From Pseudomonadaceae bacterium UBA5811 (GTDB lineage: Bacteria; Pseudomonadota; Gammaproteobacteria; Pseudomonadales; Pseudomonadaceae), in assembly GCA_002417905.1 (NCBI GenBank), contig DIDB01000062.1, positions 1-5,961 of the forward strand: a stretch of 5,961 nt of DNA. The letters run 5' to 3'. The notes under the pieces were generated by a model that was given only the letters and a program-made list of their open reading frames with translations, ran no database searches and was not told the DNA's origin. Both the position numbers and the translations under genes were made by a program. Shown in pieces: positions 1 to 5,096 of the stretch. Numbering within the stretch: the stretch's first letter is position 1; the number at the start of each line of letters is the position of its first letter.

Positions 1-28
1 CGGCGGGCACAGCCGGCTGTGCGTGCCG
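1..28 (-). terminator. Palindrome downstream of the regulator gene, possible terminator
   Basis: Bases 7-14 (GCACAGCC) and 15-22 (GGCTGTGC) form a perfect 16-base palindrome. It can fold as a six-pair stem with a CCGG loop. After a two-base internal mismatch, CGGC at 1-4 pairs with GCCG at 25-28. It starts 18 bases beyond the stop codon of the leftward activator gene, where a transcription terminator is expected. Any T-run needed for a leftward intrinsic terminator would lie left of base 1 and cannot be seen. On the + strand no T-run follows. It could instead be an operator or part of a neighbouring gene. Confidence 0.4.
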
Positions 29-46
29 CTCCATGCGCCCGGCTGA

Positions 47-1696
47 TCAGTTGCGGTAATCCTTGTAATTCAGGCCATGCTTGTTCATCCGCAGCCCGAG
101 GATGCGCCGGGTCAGGCCCAGATGGGCCGCCGCCTCGGTCATATTGCCCCGGTGCAAGGTCAGTGCCTCGACAATCATCTCTTTCTCGGCCAGCCCCAGC
201 CGGGCATCCAGGATACCCGCCGTGGCACTGCCCTCTTCCGAGAGCATCGGAATCTGCAGGGACGGCGGCAGATGGCTGTCCTCGATGGTGCCCCCTTCGG
301 AGAGAATCACGGCCCGCTCGATCACGTTCTCCAGCTCCCGCACATTGCCCGGCCAGTGGTAACACATCAGCATGCTCATCGCCGAAGGCGAGATGCTGTT
401 GACGTGAATGCCCATCTCCGTGGAAAAGCGGGAAACAAAATGCTCGGCCAGGGTGGCAATATCCGCGCCCCGGTCACGCAGGGAAGGAATGGTGATGGGG
501 AATACATTCAGCCGGTAGTACAGGTCCTCGCGGAAAGTCCCCTGTTCCACCATTTCCCGGAGATTGCGGTTGGTGGCGGCCAGCACCCGCAGGTCCACCT
601 GGATGGTGACATTGCCACCCACCCGTTCGAAACTGCGTTCCTGCAATACCCGCAGCAGCTTGGCCTGCATCGGCAGGGACAGCTCGCCCACCTCATCCAG
701 GAAAATGGTGCCACCATCGGCTTTCTCAAAACGGCCCCGGCGCAGGTTGGCCGCTCCGGTAAAGGAGCCGCGCTCATGGCCAAACAGCTCGCTTTCAATA
801 ATGCTTTCCGGCAGGGCAGCACAGTTGAACTTGACGAACGGCCCGTCGGCATTGCAGCTGTTGTAGTGGATGGCACTGGCCACCAGCTCCTTGCCCACCC
901 CGCTCTCGCCAAGGATCAGCACGGTGGTTTTGGAACGGACCACCTTCTCGATCAGGGCATAGACCTCCTGCATCGGCTTGGAGCTGCCAATGATATTGGC
1001 CGGGCGGAAACGGTCCTGCAGGGCCGAGCGCAGCCGGCGGTTTTCCTCCAGCGCCCGGCTCTGGGCCAGCTCCAGCAGGTGCAGCTCGGCCGCCGGTGCC
1101 GTGGTGGCGGCCAGAATGGACAGAATCTCGAAATCCAGCTTCAGCAGGTCCGGATTGTCGTAAAGCCGCTCGGCGCTGATGGTCCCCATCACCTTGCCAT
1201 TACGCAGGATCGGCACGCACAGAAATGACAGGTTCTGGTCCGTGCGGCTGTTGCGGTTGGGGATCCGCATCAGGATATCCGGCCGCTCGCCAATCCGCGG
1301 AATAACCACCGCTTCGCCACTTTCCACCACCTGACCGATCACCCCCTCGCCCAGGTCATAGGTACCACGCAGCACCTCGGTTTCGGTCAGGCCACAGCTT
1401 TTGTGGATGAATATCTTTCCTGAACCCGGCTCATACAGGCTGACCATGCCACGCACCACTTTCAGATACTGCTGCATCAGCCGCAGCAGCACATCCAGCA
1501 CATCCGACAGGTTGCCGGTTTCGGTGGCAATCCGGCCCATTTCATACAGCAGGGGCAGAAAATCCGTGCGGCACTCGCCCAGACTGGATTCACAATGCCG
1601 GCCCACCGGGCTGGCGGAAAGCACATTCAGCTCCGGGGCAGATTTTCCCGGTCCACCCTGGCGCTTTTCGGTCACTATCGGGGAATGTATTTTCAT
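47..1696 (-). CDS. Sigma-54-dependent transcriptional activator, NifA/AnfA/VnfA class (GAF-AAA+-HTH)
   Basis: 549 aa cytoplasmic enhancer-binding protein that uses ATP hydrolysis to open sigma-54 RNA polymerase promoters. Seen in order: an N-terminal tail with C35 and C42; a GAF sensory domain at about 60-205; an AAA+ domain at about 233-475 with Walker A GESGVGKE (263-270), the sigma-54 contact loop as GSFTGA (310-315, usually GAFTGA), Walker B IFLDEVGEL (331-339), arginine-finger segment FREDLYYRL (388-396) and sensor II WPGNVREL (448-455); and a Fis-type helix-turn-helix at about 515-542. There is no response-regulator receiver domain, which fits the NifA/AnfA/VnfA architecture rather than NtrC. 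The inter-domain cysteine cluster of oxygen-sensitive NifA is absent. The start is set by an ATGA overlap with the upstream PhnD-like gene and by AGGA seven bases before the ATG. Its likely targets are the two sigma-54 promoters upstream. Class is certain; the exact subtype (AnfA, VnfA or an uptake-specific paralogue) is not. Confidence 0.93.
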   Translation of the reverse strand: MKIHSPIVTEKRQGGPGKSAPELNVLSASPVGRHCESSLGECRTDFLPLLYEMGRIATETGNLSDVLDVLLRLMQQYLKVVRGMVSLYEPGSGKIFIHKSCGLTETEVLRGTYDLGEGVIGQVVESGEAVVIPRIGERPDILMRIPNRNSRTDQNLSFLCVPILRNGKVMGTISAERLYDNPDLLKLDFEILSILAATTAPAAELHLLELAQSRALEENRRLRSALQDRFRPANIIGSSKPMQEVYALIEKVVRSKTTVLILGESGVGKELVASAIHYNSCNADGPFVKFNCAALPESIIESELFGHERGSFTGAANLRRGRFEKADGGTIFLDEVGELSLPMQAKLLRVLQERSFERVGGNVTIQVDLRVLAATNRNLREMVEQGTFREDLYYRLNVFPITIPSLRDRGADIATLAEHFVSRFSTEMGIHVNSISPSAMSMLMCYHWPGNVRELENVIERAVILSEGGTIEDSHLPPSLQIPMLSEEGSATAGILDARLGLAEKEMIVEALTLHRGNMTEAAAHLGLTRRILGLRMNKHGLNYKDYRN

Positions 1697-1707
1697 GAAC
1701 TGGTCCT
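1693..1707 (-). promoter_or_regulatory. ATGA stop/start overlap and ribosome binding site coupling the PhnD-like and activator genes
   Basis: On the minus strand the activator ATG (1696-1694) overlaps the PhnD-like stop TGA (1695-1693). AGGA at 1707-1704 lies seven bases before the ATG. Together these decide the activator start and imply translational coupling, so the two proteins are probably made in a linked ratio. Confidence 0.75.
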
Positions 1708-2592
1708 GGCCCGGTTATCCGCAGCCTGCCATGATACTCCATGCCCCCGGCCACTTTTACTGGCAGCGGGACTGAAGTCCAGCCGCGCCGGCCCGGCCTC
1801 CAGTCCCGCCGGCTGCAGCCGGGCCTGCAGGATCCGCTCCATCCAGTAGCGGACCCGGTCCACATCGGCATCGACAGCCGGAATAAAGGCATCCGCCCGG
1901 TAAACCCGCAGCGCCTCCGGATCATCCAGATCGACAAAGGCCTGACGGATGGCCTCGCGCAGCCCGGCCGGCAACCCGGCCCGGAAGGTCCACATATACT
2001 CCGGAATCGGCGCGGACTCGGCCAGCACCCGGATGGCTTCGCCATCCACCTGGCCATCCGCCAGCAGCCGCTGCAGGATCGGCAGGGACAGCCCGCCTGC
2101 CGCCATGGAGCGGGAAGCCACCGCTTCGGCCACCTGGTCGTGGGCCCCCAGGTTGCGGCGCACATAGTCCTTCTCCAGCGACAGCCCGGCCTCCAGCAGC
2201 ATATAGCGCGGCACCCAGGAGCCCGAAGTGGATGCGAGATCCCCCATGGCCACCTCGCAGCCTTTCAGGTCCGTCAGCCCCGTTGCCGGACTGTCGGCCG
2301 GCACAATTATCGCCGCCTGGAAGGTCGGGCCGGTACGGCCACCATGGGTCGGCCGGGCAAACGGCTCCAGGTCAGCCACACGGCTCTGCAGGATGTACGT
2401 CACCGGCCCCAGATAGGCCAGATCCAGCTCTCCCCGGCGCAGGGCCTCTCCGGTAGCCACATAGCTGCTGCCGATCACCATTTCCACCGGCATCCCGAGA
2501 CAGCGGGACAGATAGGCCCGCAACGGCCCGTTAAGTCGCTCGACAACTGCCCTGGACTCGCCGGGCAGCAGCCCGCATCGAATGGCTTTCAT
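1693..2592 (-). CDS. PhnD-like (phosphate/phosphonate-type) ligand-binding protein lacking a signal peptide
   Basis: 299 aa. It reads as a PhnD-family periplasmic-binding fold: an opening strand IRCGLLPGES (4-13), then VEALR-like YVATGEALRRGELDLAYLGP (44-63), the hinge/ligand segment DLASTSGSWVPRYMLLEAG (118-136, compare the family's PGSTSGYLVPRYLL), and a late IRVLAESAPIPEYMWTFR (187-204). Family members usually bind phosphonate, phosphite or related oxyanions in the periplasm and feed an ABC permease. Here no permease or ATPase is adjacent. The mature fold begins at residue 3 with no hydrophobic leader. An in-frame TGA (minus strand, 2601-2599) lies three codons upstream of the start, so no longer secreted form can be read in this frame. 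GGAG at 2606-2603 is a plausible but distant (10-base) ribosome site. Being co-translated with the activator, it is best explained as a cytoplasmic sensor or partner for it (inference). Ligand unknown. The C-terminal ~25 residues look unstructured. Confidence 0.85.
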   Translation of the reverse strand: MKAIRCGLLPGESRAVVERLNGPLRAYLSRCLGMPVEMVIGSSYVATGEALRRGELDLAYLGPVTYILQSRVADLEPFARPTHGGRTGPTFQAAIIVPADSPATGLTDLKGCEVAMGDLASTSGSWVPRYMLLEAGLSLEKDYVRRNLGAHDQVAEAVASRSMAAGGLSLPILQRLLADGQVDGEAIRVLAESAPIPEYMWTFRAGLPAGLREAIRQAFVDLDDPEALRVYRADAFIPAVDADVDRVRYWMERILQARLQPAGLEAGPARLDFSPAASKSGRGHGVSWQAADNRARTSS

Positions 2593-2667
2593 GGGGGTTC
2601 ATCTCCGGAAAACACGCTTCTTCTGGCCACTTCTGCAAGGAAATGACATCGGTATGACAGGCATCAA

Positions 2668-2682
2668 GCAAAAGCTGTTCCA
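2668..2682 (-). promoter_or_regulatory. Sigma-54 (-24/-12) promoter of the PhnD-like/activator operon
   Basis: Reading the minus strand, 2682-2668 is TGGAAC-AGCTT-TTGC followed by T. Against the sigma-54 consensus TGGCAC-N5-TTGCW it has one mismatch, and the GG and GC dinucleotides are separated by exactly 10 bases. The predicted transcription start is near 2656, giving a leader of about 64 bases before the ATG at 2592. If real, the activator operon itself depends on sigma-54 and is probably autoregulated. Confidence 0.7.
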
Positions 2683-2714
2683 CGCCTTTTCCGGCTAGGA
2701 GCGTATGTTCATGG

Positions 2715-2721
2715 CGTAAAT
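2715..2721 (-). repeat. ATTTACG element, copy 1 (inverted)
   Basis: CGTAAAT here is the reverse complement of ATTTACG, which recurs at 2758-2764 and 2840-2846. It lies directly beside the GTAC dyad. The shared TACG core matches the outer edge of that dyad's arm (GTACG), so it may be a degenerate half-site. This is weak evidence because the element is only seven bases. Confidence 0.3.
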
Positions 2722-2722
2722 C

Positions 2723-2736
2723 GTACCGTTCAGTAC
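2723..2736. promoter_or_regulatory. GTAC-N6-GTAC dyad, probable upstream activator site for the AnfA/VnfA-type regulator
   Basis: GTAC at 2723-2726 and GTAC at 2733-2736 flank CGTTCA. With the outer C2722 and G2737 the arms extend to CGTAC/GTACG. This matches the GTAC-N6-GTAC operator reported for VnfA of Azotobacter and contains the TAC-N6-GTA core reported for AnfA. Its centre is about 73 bases upstream of the predicted leftward start and about 158 bases upstream of the predicted rightward start, both usual distances for a sigma-54 enhancer. A chance exact match in the ~180 bases between the two promoters would be expected roughly 0.3% of the time under equal base use (my estimate). It is the only perfect copy I found here. 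Confidence 0.65.
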
Positions 2737-2756
2737 GGCCATTCCCGCCCATCGCA

Positions 2757-2764
2757 CATTTACG
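2757..2764 (+). repeat. CATTTACG direct repeat, copy 2
   Basis: CATTTACG here and at 2839-2846 are identical and 82 bases apart, close to eight helical turns. They sit between the two promoters. Both are followed at a short distance by GGCC. Possible degenerate activator half-sites or sites for another regulator. Confidence 0.35.
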
Positions 2765-2838
2765 AACAGGCCGGCCCGGCGGTAACAGGCTGCCAGATGA
2801 CTTATGGGAACAATCGGCAAGCTCCGCACTGCAAGGTG

Positions 2839-2846
2839 CATTTACG
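2839..2846 (+). repeat. CATTTACG direct repeat, copy 3
   Basis: Second exact CATTTACG, ending 15 bases before the -24 element of the rightward promoter. It is preceded by a TGCA-AGG-TGCA mini-dyad (2830-2840). Its nearness to the promoter would suit a repressor or an accessory site better than a sigma-54 enhancer. Function not established. Confidence 0.35.
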
Positions 2847-2861
2847 GGCCCTTCTGGCAGC

Positions 2862-2876
2862 TGGCACAGCGCTTGC
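2862..2876 (+). promoter_or_regulatory. Sigma-54 (-24/-12) promoter of the TonB receptor/ABC uptake operon
   Basis: TGGCAC (2862-2867), five bases, then TTGC (2873-2876) exactly matches the core sigma-54 consensus, with GG and GC separated by 10 bases. The predicted transcription start is near 2888, leaving a leader of about 44 bases to the receptor ATG. A sigma-54 promoter has an absolute need for an enhancer-binding activator, and a gene for one is encoded divergently next door. Confidence 0.85.
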
Positions 2877-2880
2877 GCTG
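2867..2880. repeat. Inverted repeat overlapping the -12 element
   Basis: CAGCGC (2867-2872) and GCGCTG (2875-2880) are perfect six-base inverted arms with a TT spacer, centred on the -12 region. A second, outer pair, GGCAGC (2856-2861) and GCTGCC (2877-2882), brackets the whole promoter. A protein bound here would block sigma-54 polymerase. A chance arrangement in GC-rich DNA cannot be excluded. Confidence 0.4.
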
Positions 2881-2931
2881 CCGTAAAGCACGGATCGCTA
2901 CTTGACACCTATTTAGAACAACAGGGACGCC

Positions 2932-5094
2932 ATGAAATACCTTCGCCGTCAAAAAACGGCCGGACTGGTGGTCAGTCTGGCCCTGCTCAACAGCCTTGCC
3001 CTGGCCGAAAGCCGCCCGGAACCGTCCGGAGAGGAAGACGAAAGCATCGAGCTGGAGCAGGTCGAGATCAGCGGCCAGCAGCAACAGCCACAGCCCCTGG
3101 ATGGCAGCGCCGAAGCCGGCTACCGGAGCGACACCGCCCAGCTTGGCCCGTTTGGCAAGGTCCGCCCCCAGAACACACCGTTTTCCATTACCAGCGTCTC
3201 CTCCGGCCTGATCCGCAATATCCAAGCCACGACCACCACCGAAGCCCTGAAGTACGCACCGACCGTGTACAACAATACCGGCTCCAGCCAGATCACGCCC
3301 TACTACACCATCCGCGGCTTTTCGGCCTCGACATGGAGCTACAACATGGCAGTGGACGGCATGCGCAGCTTTGATGTTTACCAGCCCATGGAAGACAAGG
3401 AACGCATTGAGGTTATCAGTGGGGCCACCGGCTTTCTTTATGGCATCACCTCGCCGGCCGGGATGATCAACCATGCCCTGAAACGGCCGACCCGGACCCC
3501 GCTGCGCGAGTTTACCCTCGGCCTGTATGACGAACAGGTCTATGGCCATCTGGATCTGGGCGGACCGATTACCGACAGCCTGGCCTACCGGATCAACCTG
3601 GTGGACTCGGACAAGGGCGACACCGGTGGTCTTGATCACCAGAGCCAGAAGCGCTACCTCTACTCGGGTGCCCTGGACTGGCAGATCAGCCCGGGAACCC
3701 TGCTGAGCCTGGATGCCAGCCGCTCCCGGCGCCATCTGAACTATGCCCAGGCCCTGTTCATGACCACGGCCAGCATCGGCATCCCCAAAGCACCAGATGC
3801 CTCCAGGAACTGGGGAGCGCCTTACACGGGCGCAACCGACGCGACCAACCGCTTTGGCCTCAGTCTGGACAGCCAGCTGAACGACCTGTTCACCCTGCGC
3901 TTCAAGGCCCGTTACAGCAAGGTGGAACGCGAGTACTTCCTGAACCGGCAGGTCTGGCAGGATCCACAACTCGACTACAAATGGCGGGTGGACTCCCAGA
4001 GCGAATTCAACACCATCGTCAAACAGTTCAGCCTGTTTCTGGATACCCACCTCAACACCGGCCCCTGGCTGAAGCACAAGATCACCTTCGGCATCACCCG
4101 CGACTCTTTTGATGCCGGCAACAATGGCTATCACGGCACCACCTACAGTACGGTGTACTCTGGCAACCTTTACACAGACCCCGGCCATCCCGCCTGGAGT
4201 CCACCGCCCCAAGGCACCAGCTCATCACAGGAAACCCACTACAAGACCCTGATCATCGCCGACCAGATTGATGCAGGCGAACATCTGTCCCTGATGGCAG
4301 GTGGCACCCGGGCCTGGGTCAATGACTATGTGCGCAGCCGGACCGCGGCCGGCAAACGCAGCGTAACCCATTACGACGACAACGAATTCAGCCCGGCCTA
4401 CTCCATCGCCATCAAGCCCCTGCCCTGGATCACCGCCTACGCCAGCTATGTCGAGGCCCTGCAGCAGGGCATGGTGGCCGGAGCCACCACGGCCAATGCC
4501 GGCGAAGCCTTCGCACCCTACGTCAGCAAGCAAAAAGAAGTGGGCCTCAAGACCACCCTGGGCGGCCTGGAGCTGAACCTCGCCTGGTTCCATATCCGCA
4601 ATGCCAACCAGTACGTCGACCCGACCACCAATCTGGCCAGCCAGGATGGCCGGGCTGTCCACAAGGGCTGGGAGTTTACCTTTACCGGCAAGGCCACCCG
4701 CGACCTGACTATCACCGGTGGCTATACCGGCCTGAATGCCAAAATCACCAAAGCCGCAAGCAATACCGGCAAAACCCCGCAGGGTGTCCCGGAGCGGATG
4801 GGCAAGCTGTATGCCGAATACAATCTGACGCCGGTCCTGCCCGGTCTGGTGGTCAACGGCGGCCTGTCCTATACCGGCAAGGTGCCTTGGGATGCGGCCA
4901 ACCGGCTCTATGTCAACCCGGTCACCACCTATGATGCCGGGCTGCGCTACAGCTTCCGCCTGCAGGGCGTCCAGTCCACCTGGCGCTTCAATATCGCCAA
5001 CCTGACCAACAAGAACTACTGGACCACCCGCTCGGGCATCCTGTATCTGGGCGCGCCACGCACCCTGTCCCTGTCCACCACGCTGGCTTTCTGA
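2932..5094 (+). CDS. TonB-dependent siderophore-type outer-membrane receptor
   Basis: 720 aa, normal length for a ligand-gated outer-membrane channel that imports scarce metal chelates using TonB energy. A signal peptide spans 1-25 (MKYLRRQK then a hydrophobic stretch, cleavage after ALA). A TonB-box-like segment IELEQVEIS lies at 39-47, followed by a Gln/Pro-rich linker. The plug domain is about 75-185, with TPFSITSVS (82-90), YYTIRGF (124-130) and the ERIEVISGATGFLYG...SPAGMIN signature (157-180). The rest is the 22-strand barrel, with the typical NLTNKNYW (690-697) and a final strand ending in the terminal Phe needed for Bam assembly. There is no N-terminal STN signalling domain of the FecA/FpvA kind, so surface signalling to an anti-sigma factor is unlikely and control should come from the sigma-54 promoter upstream. 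AGGGA lies four bases before the ATG. The next gene begins two bases after the stop. The overall style is FhuA/FcuA-like; the ligand cannot be assigned. Confidence 0.93.
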   Translation: MKYLRRQKTAGLVVSLALLNSLALAESRPEPSGEEDESIELEQVEISGQQQQPQPLDGSAEAGYRSDTAQLGPFGKVRPQNTPFSITSVSSGLIRNIQATTTTEALKYAPTVYNNTGSSQITPYYTIRGFSASTWSYNMAVDGMRSFDVYQPMEDKERIEVISGATGFLYGITSPAGMINHALKRPTRTPLREFTLGLYDEQVYGHLDLGGPITDSLAYRINLVDSDKGDTGGLDHQSQKRYLYSGALDWQISPGTLLSLDASRSRRHLNYAQALFMTTASIGIPKAPDASRNWGAPYTGATDATNRFGLSLDSQLNDLFTLRFKARYSKVEREYFLNRQVWQDPQLDYKWRVDSQSEFNTIVKQFSLFLDTHLNTGPWLKHKITFGITRDSFDAGNNGYHGTTYSTVYSGNLYTDPGHPAWSPPPQGTSSSQETHYKTLIIADQIDAGEHLSLMAGGTRAWVNDYVRSRTAAGKRSVTHYDDNEFSPAYSIAIKPLPWITAYASYVEALQQGMVAGATTANAGEAFAPYVSKQKEVGLKTTLGGLELNLAWFHIRNANQYVDPTTNLASQDGRAVHKGWEFTFTGKATRDLTITGGYTGLNAKITKAASNTGKTPQGVPERMGKLYAEYNLTPVLPGLVVNGGLSYTGKVPWDAANRLYVNPVTTYDAGLRYSFRLQGVQSTWRFNIANLTNKNYWTTRSGILYLGAPRTLSLSTTLAF

Positions 5095-5096
5095 GC

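Larger units (their letters stand above)
2593..2931. promoter_or_regulatory. Divergent control region between sensor/regulator and uptake operons
   Basis: This 339-base gap holds no convincing gene and is visibly richer in A/T than its flanks. From left to right it contains the leader of the PhnD-like gene, a leftward sigma-54 promoter (2668-2682), a GTAC-N6-GTAC dyad (2723-2736), scattered ATTTACG elements (2715, 2757, 2839), a rightward sigma-54 promoter (2862-2876) overlapped by an inverted repeat, and the receptor leader with an AGGGA ribosome site (2923-2927). I found no good sigma-70 promoter and no clear IHF consensus in it. Confidence 0.8.

Noticed and set aside
77..1228. Long rightward open frame opposite the activator gene
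   Set aside because: A shadow of the GC-rich activator gene: the protein is low-complexity, rich in Gln, His and Arg, and matches no family, whereas the opposite strand carries all AAA+ motifs.
2635..2649. Possible second leftward -24/-12 element with a good TTGC
   Set aside because: The matching -24 position reads ATGTCA, lacking the essential GG.
2769..2776. GGCCGGCC palindrome in the control region
   Set aside because: GGCC/CCGG strings are common throughout this GC-rich window, so one copy is not evidence of an operator.
2683..2861. Classical NifA upstream activator site (TGT-N10-ACA)
   Set aside because: No TGT in the region is followed at the right spacing by ACA; the candidate at 2706 fails in its second half.
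2902..2907. TTGACA resembling a sigma-70 -35 box before the receptor gene
   Set aside because: No -10-like hexamer lies 16-18 bases downstream before the start codon, and the sequence falls inside the predicted leader of the sigma-54 transcript.
2531..2908. 125-codon leftward open frame spanning the control region and the 5' end of the PhnD-like gene
   Set aside because: Its translation shows no recognisable domain, it overlaps a real gene and both sigma-54 promoters, and its start has no convincing ribosome site.
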